From positions 66,746-130,745 of the forward strand of contig CAVQVG010000001.1 in assembly GCA_963717125.1 (NCBI GenBank): DNA of 64,000 bases, in the 5' to 3' direction. Source of the stretch: RYN-230 sp963717125 (GTDB lineage Bacteria; Actinomycetota; Actinomycetes; Streptosporangiales; Streptosporangiaceae). The translations under genes were made by a program, and so were the position numbers. Below the pieces are notes generated by a model that saw only the letters and a program-made list of their open reading frames with translations, made no database searches and was not told the DNA's origin. Shown piece by piece: positions 22,690-36,061 of the stretch (the stretch's first letter is position 1; every line of letters begins with the position of its first letter).

Positions 22690-24122
22690 ATGGAGAGGAA
22701 CGCGGTGGCAGAAGAGGAACGCACGCCGACCCGGCTGTGGGGCGGCCGGTTCGGGTCCAGCCCGGCCGAGGCGCTGGCCCGGCTGTCGGTGAGCGTCCAG
22801 TTCGACTGGCGGCTGGCCCCCTACGACCTGCTCGCCTCGCGGGCGCACGCACGGGTGCTGCACCGGGCCGGGCTCCTGTCCGACGCGGAGGCTGCGCGGC
22901 TGCTGGCCGCGCTGGACAGCCTGGACGCGGCCTGCCAGGACGGCAGCTTCCGGCCCACGGTGGCCGATGAGGACGTGCACACCGCGCTGGAACGCGGCCT
23001 GCTGGAACGGGTCGGCGCGCTCGGCGGCAAGCTGCGGGCCGGCCGCAGCCGGAACGACCAGATCGCCACCGACCTGCGGCTGTACCTGCGGGACCACGTC
23101 CGGCGGGTGGTGTCCCGGGTGGCCGAACTGGAGACCGCGCTGCTGGCCCAGGCCGAGCAGCACGTGCATACCCCGGCCCCGGGCATGACCCACCTGCAGC
23201 ACGCGCAGCCGGTGGTGTTCGGGCACCAGTTGCTGGCGCACGGCCAGGCGCTGGCCCGCGACGTCAGCCGGCTCCGGGACTGGGACAAGCGAGCCGCGGT
23301 CAGCCCGCTCGGCGCGGGCGCGCTGGCCGGCTCGTCGCTGCCGCTGGACCCGGAGGCGGTCGCCGCCGAGCTGGGCTTCGACCGGGCCGCGGAGAACTCC
23401 ATGGACGCCGTGAGCGACCGGGACTTCGCGGCCGAGTTCTGCTTCGCGGCGGCGCTCATCGGCGTGCACCTGTCCCGGCTGGGCGAGGAGATCGTGCTCT
23501 GGTCCACGTCCGAGTTCGGCTGGGTGGAGATCGACGACGCGTACGCGACCGGCTCCTCGATCATGCCGCAGAAGAAGAACCCGGACGTGGCCGAGCTGGC
23601 CCGGGGCAAGGCGGCCGGCTCATCGGCGGCCTGACCGGCCTGCTGGTGACGCTCAAAGGCCTGCCGCTCAGCTACGACCGCGACTTGCAGGAGGACAAGG
23701 AGCCGGTGTTCGACGCGGTGGACACGCTGCTGGTCGTGCTGCCCGCGATGGCCGGCCTGGTGGCGACCATGACCATTCATACGCAGCGCCTCTCGGCTGG
23801 TGCGAGTACTGGCTTCTCGCTGGCCACTGACCTGGCGGAACTGCTCGTCCGGCGCGGGGTCCCGTTCCGCGAGGCGCACGAGGTGGTCGGTCACCTGGTG
23901 GTGTGGTGCCAGGTGCACGACTGCGACCTGCCCGACGTGAGCGACGAGGACCTGGCCAAGATCTCGGCGCACCTCACCCCGGACATCCGCGAGGTGCTCA
24001 CCGTGCAGGGCGCGCTGGCCGCGCGGAAAGCCCCGGGCGGCACCGCACCGGAGCGGGTCGCCGAGCAGTTGGTGGCGTTGCGCGCCGTGGTGGACGAGCA
24101 CGCGGCCTGGGCGGCGCGCTGA
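22690..24122 (+). pseudogene. argH: Argininosuccinate lyase, interrupted by a 1-nt deletion
   Basis: ArgH splits argininosuccinate into arginine and fumarate. Part one (22690-23634) has LWGGRFGSSP, AGRSRNDQIATDLRLY, GMTHLQHAQP and the signature SSIMPQKKNPDVAE, then runs into a premature TGA after GKAAGSSAA. Restoring one G near 23613 (GCGG to GCGGG) gives GKAGRLIGGLTGLL and joins part two, which continues to 24122 with LPLSYDRDLQEDKEPVFD. Combined length is normal. Either a real null allele or a consensus error in a G run. The true start may be GTG 22705, preceded by GAGAGG. Confidence 0.92.
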
Positions 24123-24124
24123 CC

Positions 24125-24832
24125 GTGGCCGGGGAGGCGGAGCGAGCGGGGCCGCTGCTGCCGCGCGAGTTCTTCGCCCGCCACTCGCTGGAGGTGGCGC
24201 CGGAACTGCTCGGCTGCGTGCTGGAGCATGAGACCGCCGAGGGGCTGGTGGCCGTCCGGCTCACCGAGGTCGAGGCGTACGAGGGCGCGGCCGACCCGGC
24301 CTCGCATTCCTACCGGGGCCGGACCGCGCGGAACGCGGTCATGTTCGGCCCGCCGGGGTACTCGTACGTGTACTTCACCTATGGCATGCACTGGTGTGTC
24401 AACCTGGTCTGCCTGCCGCCCGGGACCGCGTCCGCGGTGCTGATCCGGGCCGGGCAGGTGATCGACGGGGTGCCGCTGGCCGCGGCGCGCCGTTCGGCTG
24501 GCCGGGCGCGTTCGTCCGCGATCACCGAACGGGAACTGGCCCGCGGCCCGGCCCGGCTGTGCCAGGCGCTCGGCATCGACCGGGCCCAGGATGGTCTCGA
24601 CGTATGCGACCGGTCGTCCGCGCTGCGGATCCGGGCCGCGGCTGATCTGGGCGGCGGTCCGGCCGAGATCAGCCGGGGGCCGCGGGTCGGGATCAGCCGC
24701 GCGGCCGAATGGCCCTGGCGGTTCTGGCTGACCGGCGATCCGACCGTGTCGGTGTACCGGCCGCACATGCCCCGGGCGCGGCCGAAAGCGGGTTCACGTT
24801 CGGCCAGCGAAGGTGGCACGATGAGCCGGTGA
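24125..24832 (+). CDS. 3-methyladenine DNA glycosylase (AAG/MPG family)
   Basis: Removes alkylated purines from DNA in base-excision repair. The 235-residue protein has the family motifs LLGCVLEH, VRLTEVEAYEG (with the catalytic Glu), DPASHSYRGRTARNAVMFGPPGYSYVYFTYGMHWC and GPARLCQALGI. The likely start is GTG 24125, directly after the argH stop. The stop overlaps the tyrS GTG (GTGA), so the two are translationally coupled; mpg-tyrS linkage recurs in actinobacteria. Confidence 0.94.
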   Translation: MAGEAERAGPLLPREFFARHSLEVAPELLGCVLEHETAEGLVAVRLTEVEAYEGAADPASHSYRGRTARNAVMFGPPGYSYVYFTYGMHWCVNLVCLPPGTASAVLIRAGQVIDGVPLAAARRSAGRARSSAITERELARGPARLCQALGIDRAQDGLDVCDRSSALRIRAAADLGGGPAEISRGPRVGISRAAEWPWRFWLTGDPTVSVYRPHMPRARPKAGSRSASEGGTMSR

Positions 24833-26118
24833 CCGACATCATCGACGAGCTGACCTGGCGCGGGCTCATCGCGCTGTCCACCGATCCCGACGAGCTGCGC
24901 AAGGTGCTCGATAGTGGCCCGGTCACGGTCTACGTAGGTTTCGATCCCACCGCCCCGGGCCTGCACATCGGGAACCTGGTCCAGCTGCTCACGCTGCGCC
25001 GGCTGCAACTGGCCGGGCACCAGCCGATCGCGCTGGTCGGCGGGGCGACCGGGCTGATCGGGGATCCCAGCGGCAAATCGGTGGAGCGGGCGCTCAACTC
25101 CCGCGAGGTGGTCGCCGGGTGGGTGGACCGGATCCACGGCGAGGTGTCCCGCTTCCTCGACTTCTCGGCTGGTCCCAACGGCGCGCTCGTGGTCAGCAAC
25201 CTGGACTGGACCGAGCCGCTGTCCGCGCTCGAGTTCCTCCGCGACATCGGCAAGCACTTCCCGGTCAACCAGATGCTCAGCCGGGAGTCGGTCAAGGCCC
25301 GGCTGGAGGGGGGCGGGATCAGCTACACCGAGTTCAGCTACCAGATCCTGCAGGCCAACGACTTCCTCGAGCTGTACCGGCGGTTTGGCTGCACGCTGCA
25401 GGTGGGCGGCAGCGACCAGTGGGGCAACCTGGTGTCCGGGGTGGACCTGATCCGCCGGGTGGACGGGGCCGCGGTGCACGCGCTGGCCACTCCGCTGATC
25501 ACCAAGCCGGACGGGACCAAGTACGGCAAGACCGAGGGCGGCGCGATCTGGATCAGCGCCGACCTGATGAGCCCGTACGCGTTCTACCAGTTCTGGCTGA
25601 ACCGGGCCGACGAGGAGGTGCCGGGGCTGCTCCGGGTGTTCACGTTCCGGTCCCGCGGGGAGATCGAGGAGCTGGAGCAGGAGATCCGCGAGCGGCCCGC
25701 CGCCCGGATGGCGCAGCGGGTGCTGGCCGCCGAGGTGACCGAGCTGGTGCACGGCCTGGCCGAGGCGGAGAAGGCTATCGCGGCCAGCCACGCCCTGTTC
25801 GGCCACGGCGACCTGGCCAGCCTGGACGAGAACACGCTAGCGGCGGCCATCGCCGAGATCCCGTCGGTGCAGGTCGGCTGGGCCAGTCTGCTGGCCTTGG
25901 GTCAGCCGACAGTGGCCGACCTGATGGCGGCCACCGGCCTCGTGTCCAGCAAATCGGCCGCCCGGCGGGTCATCGCCGAGGGCGGCGCCTACCTGAACAA
26001 CCAGAAGGTGACCGAGCCGGACGCGCGGCCAACCGAAGCGGACCTGCTGCGCGGCCGGTTCCTGGTGCTGCGCCGCGGCAAGCGCACCGTCGGCGGCGTC
26101 GAGGTCGTCCGGGGCTGA
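24829..26118 (+). CDS. tyrS: Tyrosyl-tRNA synthetase
   Basis: A class I synthetase of 429 residues. The HIGH motif appears as LHIGN, tyrosine-site residues lie in YQILQANDF and GGSDQWGN, and the KMSKS loop reads TKYGKTEGG, the TyrS(bacterial)-type KFGKT variant. A C-terminal S4 RNA-binding domain covers about 355-420 (GLVSSKSAARRVIAEGGAYLNNQ). GTG 24829 overlaps the glycosylase stop. No T-box-like leader is visible. Confidence 0.97.
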   Translation: MTDIIDELTWRGLIALSTDPDELRKVLDSGPVTVYVGFDPTAPGLHIGNLVQLLTLRRLQLAGHQPIALVGGATGLIGDPSGKSVERALNSREVVAGWVDRIHGEVSRFLDFSAGPNGALVVSNLDWTEPLSALEFLRDIGKHFPVNQMLSRESVKARLEGGGISYTEFSYQILQANDFLELYRRFGCTLQVGGSDQWGNLVSGVDLIRRVDGAAVHALATPLITKPDGTKYGKTEGGAIWISADLMSPYAFYQFWLNRADEEVPGLLRVFTFRSRGEIEELEQEIRERPAARMAQRVLAAEVTELVHGLAEAEKAIAASHALFGHGDLASLDENTLAAAIAEIPSVQVGWASLLALGQPTVADLMAATGLVSSKSAARRVIAEGGAYLNNQKVTEPDARPTEADLLRGRFLVLRRGKRTVGGVEVVRG

Positions 26119-26197
26119 GCGCCCCAACCCCGCGCTGAGCGCCCGACCAGGGCTGAGCGCCCACCAGTGCTGAGCGCCCGACCAGGGCTGAGCCTTC
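26114..26197. repeat. Short direct repeats after tyrS
   Basis: GCTGAGCGCCC recurs at 26114, 26133, 26152 and 26169, with a shortened copy GCTGAGCC at 26187, at 17-19 bp spacing and starting inside the tyrS stop region. A small AGCGGT/ACCGCT hairpin follows near 26203. It may be a degenerate minisatellite or part of the tyrS 3' end. Confidence 0.6.
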
Positions 26198-26335
26198 CAC
26201 CAGCGGTCCAGCACCGCTCAGCGACCAGCTCCGTGGCCTGTCACTCCGGAAACGGCAGGCGCTTTACGTGAGAATATTCACGTTGGCCATATCAGCCCCA
26301 TTACTAGGCCGACGCTGCCGCAACGTTCCTTCTGG

Positions 26336-26395
26336 CCAATCGTGATCAACCGTTTGGTGTCGTCCTGGCAACAGCGATCGGTTGATCACGATTGG
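26336..26395. repeat. 17-bp perfect inverted repeat with 26-nt loop
   Basis: CCAATCGTGATCAACCG at 26336-26352 is exactly complementary to 26379-26395. The arms contain TGATCA. No T-run follows, so a transcription terminator is not obvious. It could be a mobile-element remnant, a processed RNA hairpin or a binding site for a dimeric protein. Confidence 0.85.
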
Positions 26396-26651
26396 GTTCC
26401 GGTCGGGCGGCCGGATCGTGGCGCATCAGTTGCCACACCAGCATCACGGGCAGCCAGGTCGGCCGCCCGGGCTGGAAATCCCTCGTCCCGTCATGGGTTC
26501 GCGCAGACATCGCCGTGCGGATCGCGAGCACTGCGCCGGATAACCCGGGCTGATCCACCACCCCATACGTCGTCGGCGGCCGCCTACGGGGTGCAGGTGG
26601 CTGGCCGGCTGCGCCACGGGCGCCAGCTCCGTCGGCCCGCGGCGGCTGAGA

Positions 26652-26681
26652 CCGCCAGGAAATTTTTCCCGGCGGGTTTTT
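26652..26681 (+). terminator. Rho-independent terminator upstream of the rRNA operon
   Basis: CCGCCAGG pairs with CCCGGCGG (one A.C mismatch) around AAATTTTT and is followed by GTTTTT. The same CCGCC (26652-26656) can instead pair with GGCGG at 26641-26645, so two exclusive hairpins are possible. It probably insulates the rRNA promoters from upstream transcription. Confidence 0.75.
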
Positions 26682-26796
26682 GCTGTGCTGAGGGTGAGGC
26701 AGGGGGTTCGGCGCGGATGCGGCGCACCGCTGGAGGCCTTGCTGAGCAGGTCAGCGTGTAGGTGAACCGGCGGTGACCAGCGGGTGAGGCGCCGAT

Positions 26797-26825
26797 TTGA
26801 CGGAAACCGCTTTGCTGCCTAATGT
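26797..26825 (+). promoter_or_regulatory. rRNA operon promoter (upstream)
   Basis: TTGACG, 17-bp spacer, TAATGT: a near-consensus sigma-A type promoter about 440 bp before the 16S gene. Actinobacterial rRNA operons usually have several tandem promoters. Confidence 0.75.
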
Positions 26826-26996
26826 TTCACCTGCCCCGAGGGACACGGAACGCCGCTGGCGGGACGGCCCCCTCGGACCAGTGAGCAGCGAGCAAGACGG
26901 CTTGCGGGACGGAGCCCGGACACGGGTGGTCCCGAACCGCAGGTAAGCTGAGGCTGGCGCAAGTTGGCAGGCCAAGTCGGACCCGCAGAGCGGGGT

Positions 26997-27025
26997 TTGA
27001 CAGGCCCGGAGCTTGCAGGTAAGTT
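26997..27025 (+). promoter_or_regulatory. rRNA operon promoter (downstream)
   Basis: TTGACA, 17-bp spacer, TAAGTT, about 240 bp before 16S. The -35 is perfect. The -10-like GGTAAGCT at 26943 resembles this -10 but lacks a -35. Confidence 0.75.
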
Positions 27026-27078
27026 AGTAGGGTTGCCCCGGAACACGGCGAGAGCCGAGTGATGGTGTGCGTCCGCTC

Positions 27079-27101
27079 CTTGAGAACTCAACAGCGTGCT
27101 A
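27079..27101 (+). promoter_or_regulatory. rRNA leader antitermination/processing box
   Basis: TTGAGAACTCAACAGCGTG is the conserved actinobacterial rRNA leader sequence. A similar TTGAGAACTGCACAGTG recurs near the end of the 16S-23S spacer (29068). These boxes take part in boxA-type antitermination and in stems cut by RNase III. Confidence 0.65.
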
Positions 27102-27265
27102 AAAGCCAGTGCACATGCACAAAACCCCGTCAGTGGGGGCTGGCCGGTAACGGCCCAGTACCTCACTTACGGATGCCAAGATCGCCTTGGCTGGTGGCAT
27201 TAGCTATCGGACAAGGCACTCCTTTGTCTGCTCCCGCTCCAACGTGAGCGGTCGCAAATAGACAT

Positions 27266-32306
<5,041 letters not shown>

Positions 32307-32418
32307 TACACTCATTGTGATTATTGCGTCCACTGTGCGGTTCCCGAGGTGCGGTCGGTGCCGCGCCCGGGACTGCAGCTCAGGCTGTGGTTCGGGCCGG
32401 TCCTCACATCTCCATAGA

Positions 32419-32537
32419 GTTTCGGTGGCCATAGCGAAGGGGAAACACCCGGCTCCATTCCGAACCCGGAAGTTAAGCTCTTCAGCGCCGATGGTACTGC
32501 GCGGGGGACCGCGTGGGAGAGTAGGACGCCGCCGGAC
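32419..32537 (+). rRNA. rrf: 5S ribosomal RNA
   Basis: A 119-nt gene starting GTTTCGGTGGCCATAGCG and containing ATTCCGAACCCGGAAG, GCGCCGATGGTACTGC and GTGGGAGAGTAGGACGCC. It closes the operon about 110 bp after 23S. Confidence 0.97.
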
Positions 32538-32543
32538 ATCTTC

Positions 32544-32577
32544 GTTGAGGCCGCTCCCGGCAGGGAGCGGCCTCAAC
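32544..32577 (+). terminator. rRNA operon terminator
   Basis: A 15-bp perfect stem GTTGAGGCCGCTCCC / GGGAGCGGCCTCAAC with loop GGCA, 6 bp after 5S. No U-run, as is common in actinobacteria. Confidence 0.9.
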
Positions 32578-32809
32578 TGCGTTGTGCGGGTGATTGTCCT
32601 GCGCGTGACCCGTGTGGCGCGAGCGACACGTTCGGGTCTGAGATCCTGGCTGGCGTGCCTGGCCCACGCGCGGCCCCTAGACGCGCCCGCGCGTTCTTTT
32701 CAGCCGGAACATGCGGTCGGCTGGGTGGGTTGCCCAGAGTGGGCGCGCGAGCCGAGTGAAAAGTGGACCGAGATGAACGTGGCGTGCGCGCAGGAGCGTG
32801 GAGGAGAAC

Positions 32810-34759
32810 GTGGCAGGCGAAGAGGGCCGGAGCGGCGGCCGCGGTAATGGGCGGACCGGTGCGGCGCGGCGTGGTGCGTCGGCCGGGACGAGCTCGCGGG
32901 CCCCGTCCGGCACCGGCCGCGGCGCCGCTGGCACCGGCCGTGGGACCGCTGGCACTGGCCGTGGGACCACTGGGACCGGCCGTGGCGCCGCTGGCACCGG
33001 CCGTGGGACCACTGGGACCGGCCGTGGGACCGCTGGCACCGGCCGTGGGACCGCTGGCACCGGCCGTGGGACCGCTGGCACTGGCCGCGGCGCGGCTGGC
33101 ACCGGCCGTGGCGCGGCTGGCACCGGCCGAGGGAGCACTGGCACCGGCCGTGGGGCCGCTGGGACCGGCCGTGGCGCGGCAGGCGGGCCGAAGCGGGGCG
33201 CGGCGGTGGGCCGCGATGCCGGCGCTGGCGGTACCGGACGGGAAACCGCGCGGGGCGGTGCCCCCCGGGCGCGGACCGTCCGGCCGGACGGCGCGGTTCG
33301 CGGGCGCGGGCCGGGCGCTGGCTCGCGCGCCGGGTCGCTGGAGGGTGATGGGTTTAGAGGGGCTGGTGCGCCCCGAGCTGGCTCACGGGCAAGCGACGCG
33401 GCCACGGCCGGCCGCCGTTCAGCGGACAGGTCGACCGCGCGCCCAGATCGGCCCGCGCGCCCGGACCGGCCCGCGCGCCGGGTCGGGACCGGCCAGGACA
33501 GCTCCGGCGGGCGGGGAGCCCGCCCGGGCCAGCCGGGCCGCGGGCCACGGAGCGGCCAGGGGCAGCCAGGTAGCGCCGAATCCCGGGCGACACGAGACCG
33601 CCAGGGGCAGCCGGGTGGCCGCGCGGCCGGGACGCCGCGGCCGACCTGGGACGGCCGGGACGCCCCGGTGCCGCGTGGTCGGGCAGGCGGCAGTGCGCGG
33701 CCTGCACCGGACCGCTCCACCGCGGCCGGCGCGGCTGGAGCACGGCCAGAATGGGCGACTGGCGGCCGGGCCGGTGGTGCCCGGGCCGGCGGCAGCGGCT
33801 ACGGAGCACGGGCCGGGCAGCCGTCTGGCCGACCGGGCACCCGGCCGGGCCGGGTCCCCGACGGCCGGACGGCACGGGCTGGGCGGCCGGCCGGCCGCCC
33901 AGACAGCCGCTCAGACACCCGGCCGGGACGCGCCGGAGGTGGGACTGCGCCACGGTCGGCGCGCGCGGCCGATGAGGCCGGGACCCGGGTGGACATCCCC
34001 GCCGAGATCACCGCGGACCAGCTCGATCCGGCGGCCGCCGCGGAGTTGCGCACGTTGCCGGCGGATCTGGCCACCGCGGTGGCCCGCCGCCTGGTGGCCG
34101 CGAGCCTGGCCGACGACCCGGAGGTCAGCTACCAGCTGGCGCAGGAGGCCAGGCGGCTCGCGGCCCGGGTCGGCATCGTCCGGGAGACGGCCGGAATTGC
34201 CGCCTACCGGGCTGGGCACTGGGCTGACGCGCTCACCGAGCTGCGGGCGGCACGCCGGCTGACCGGCCGGACCAGCTATTTGCCCATGATGGCCGACTCC
34301 GAGCGGGCGCTGGGCCGCCTGGACCGGGCCCTGGCCCTGCTGGCCGAGCCCCAGGCTGGGCAGGTGGACCGGGCGACCCAGGTCGAGCTGCTGATCGTCG
34401 AGTCGGGGGTCCGCCGGGACCAGGGGCTGCCCGAAGCGGCCGCGGTCACCTTGCAGGTGCCCGAGCTCACTGATGGCAGGCTGCGGCCGTGGTCGGCCCG
34501 GCTGTTCTACGCGTATGCGGACGCACTGCTCGAGGCGGGGCAGACCGAGGAGGCCCGGTACTGGTTCGGCCGGGCGGCCGCCGCGGACCGGGACGAGGAG
34601 ACCGACGCCGCGGAACGCTACGACGACCTGGACGACGTGGTCATCGACGACCTCGAGGATGACCCCGAGGACCTTGAGGATGACCCCGAGGACCTCAAGG
34701 GGGACGACCAGGAGGACGACGAGGACGCCGCCGAGCTGGACACAGACGACGGGCCGTGA
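32810..34759 (+). CDS. TPR-type protein with RG-heptad N-terminus and polyacidic tail
   Basis: 649 residues in three blocks. Residues about 34-124 are 13 tandem heptads of the form GTGRGxx, and Arg/Gly/Pro/Ala-rich disorder continues to about 395. Then comes a globular helical TPR-like domain (about 400-610: ITADQLDPAAAAELRTLP, AGHWADALTELRAAR, ARLFYAYADALLEAGQTEEARYWFGRA). The last about 40 residues are almost all Asp/Glu. Basic and acidic tails on one chain suggest self-association or RNA contacts. Actinobacterial homologues sit after tyrS, as here apart from the rRNA operon between. The likely start is GTG 32810 (GGAGGAG upstream); GTG 32798 is an alternative. Confidence 0.8.
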   Translation: MAGEEGRSGGRGNGRTGAARRGASAGTSSRAPSGTGRGAAGTGRGTAGTGRGTTGTGRGAAGTGRGTTGTGRGTAGTGRGTAGTGRGTAGTGRGAAGTGRGAAGTGRGSTGTGRGAAGTGRGAAGGPKRGAAVGRDAGAGGTGRETARGGAPRARTVRPDGAVRGRGPGAGSRAGSLEGDGFRGAGAPRAGSRASDAATAGRRSADRSTARPDRPARPDRPARRVGTGQDSSGGRGARPGQPGRGPRSGQGQPGSAESRATRDRQGQPGGRAAGTPRPTWDGRDAPVPRGRAGGSARPAPDRSTAAGAAGARPEWATGGRAGGARAGGSGYGARAGQPSGRPGTRPGRVPDGRTARAGRPAGRPDSRSDTRPGRAGGGTAPRSARAADEAGTRVDIPAEITADQLDPAAAAELRTLPADLATAVARRLVAASLADDPEVSYQLAQEARRLAARVGIVRETAGIAAYRAGHWADALTELRAARRLTGRTSYLPMMADSERALGRLDRALALLAEPQAGQVDRATQVELLIVESGVRRDQGLPEAAAVTLQVPELTDGRLRPWSARLFYAYADALLEAGQTEEARYWFGRAAAADRDEETDAAERYDDLDDVVIDDLEDDPEDLEDDPEDLKGDDQEDDEDAAELDTDDGP

Positions 34760-34834
34760 CGGGATCCGTCCTGGTGCAGGTGACCACAGTCACCAGCCAG
34801 CTGGCAGGCGCCCGCTGAGCCGCGGCTAAGGCCG

Positions 34835-35797
34835 TCAGGACGGGTTCTCCCGGTCCAGCCAGTGCATGATGCCCGCGACACTGCCCTCGGTGCCGCTGAC
34901 CGCCTCGAACCGGTCCGCGACGTCCGGGTCCGCATCCGGGGCCAGCACCGCGTACCGCTGCCTGGTCCGCTCGTGCACCATAGCCACCGCGTGATCGAGG
35001 TCCAGCCCCGCGTCCCGGGCCCGCCGGGTCTCCGCGACCCACACCTGGATCTCCTCGGCCGACCGCGGCAAGGTCTCGGCCACGTCCGGCACCGGCCCGT
35101 AGTGGCTGAACAGCAGCCGCTCCGGGCGCAGCGCGGCGAACATGCGCAGCGAGCGGAGCGCGGTGTCCAGATCGAAATCGGGCGGCGGCGTGGCCGGCCG
35201 AAGGTCGCGGGTCTCCGGGATGTACACCCCGGCCGCGTCCCCGACGTACAGGTCGCCGCTCACCGAGTCGATGAGGCCGACGTGGTGCTTGGCGTGCCCG
35301 GGCGAGTAGTGGCTGTCCAGCCAGCGGCCGCCGCCCAGGTCGATGCGGCCGCGCTCGGCCACGCTGACGATCCGGTCGGCCGGGGTCGGGCGCATCGCGC
35401 CGAACAGCCGGTCCAGCGCGTCCCCGTACACCAGCCGCGCGCTGGCCATCAGCCGGGCCGGGTCGGCCAGGTGCCGGGCGCCGCGCTCGTGCACCACGAC
35501 CTCCGCGCCCGGGTACATCGCGGCGATGTCCCCGGCGCCGCCCGCGTGATCCAGGTGGATGTGCGTCACCACCACCGTGGCCAGGTCCGCGGGGCCGAGG
35601 CCGAGCGCGGCCAGCCCGTCGCGGACCACCGGCGCCGACGGGGCGGTGCCCGTCTCCACCAGGCACGGCCGGTCGCTGCGGATCAGGTAGCCGGCCGTGA
35701 TACCGGGGTAGCCGGCCATCCGGGTATCGATCTCGTACACATCATGCCCAAGATCGGTAATCCCCGGGGTCGGCGGTCTGCGCTCGGCCGTGTCCAT
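34835..35797 (-). CDS. Metallo-beta-lactamase-fold hydrolase
   Basis: A 320-residue MBL-fold enzyme with the zinc motif THIHLDHAGG, a later metal His in SPGHAKHH, Asp in VGDAAG and His in LLFSHYGP, so all metal positions look present. The long C-terminal helical extension (about 235-320) resembles MBL proteins acting on thioesters or similar substrates. The ATG at 35797 is chosen from the conserved start; the open frame continues upstream without support. Monocistronic on the minus strand and not part of the usual tyrS-recN gene order. The substrate is unknown. Confidence 0.82.
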   Translation of the reverse strand: MDTAERRPPTPGITDLGHDVYEIDTRMAGYPGITAGYLIRSDRPCLVETGTAPSAPVVRDGLAALGLGPADLATVVVTHIHLDHAGGAGDIAAMYPGAEVVVHERGARHLADPARLMASARLVYGDALDRLFGAMRPTPADRIVSVAERGRIDLGGGRWLDSHYSPGHAKHHVGLIDSVSGDLYVGDAAGVYIPETRDLRPATPPPDFDLDTALRSLRMFAALRPERLLFSHYGPVPDVAETLPRSAEEIQVWVAETRRARDAGLDLDHAVAMVHERTRQRYAVLAPDADPDVADRFEAVSGTEGSVAGIMHWLDRENPS

Positions 35798-36061
35798 GTC
35801 ACCATGGTTCCAGACAGTGCCGGTGGCTGTCGGCACGCACCAGGGCGCGGCCAGCTGCCATCCCGGCCGGGCTGGCTGGATGCGGCAGCGGTCGCGCTCC
35901 GGCTCCGAGTAGTATCGGAGCGCGGTCGGATCGTGCCCTTGTGCGAAATGGCGGACACCGGCCGGGGGGAATGATCTCGGTTGCTTGCGGCCTGCCGTTC
36001 CTGGCCAGGCTTCCGGCGCGGTACCGGGTCTGTCGGGAGAGCGGTGCGGAGCAACCAACCT

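Larger units (their letters stand above)
26198..26796. other. Non-coding region between tyrS and the rRNA promoters
   Basis: About 600 bp without a supported gene. It contains ACGTGA/TCACGT arms around 26266-26283, a 17-bp perfect inverted repeat (26336-26395) and a strong terminator (26652-26681). A 71-codon minus-strand frame (26346-26561) looks weakly protein-like but has no family match I can name. G+C dips around the inverted repeat. Confidence 0.5.

Noticed and set aside
26346..26561. 71-codon minus-strand ORF as a transposase remnant
   Set aside because: The sequence looks somewhat protein-like but has no motif I can tie to a transposase family, and it overlaps the 17-bp inverted repeat.
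32677..34262. Long alternative frames (PAVGPLA repeats, minus-strand PRPVPA repeats) over the RG-rich gene
   Set aside because: Repeat DNA leaves all frames open; only the chosen frame continues into a conserved TPR-like domain.
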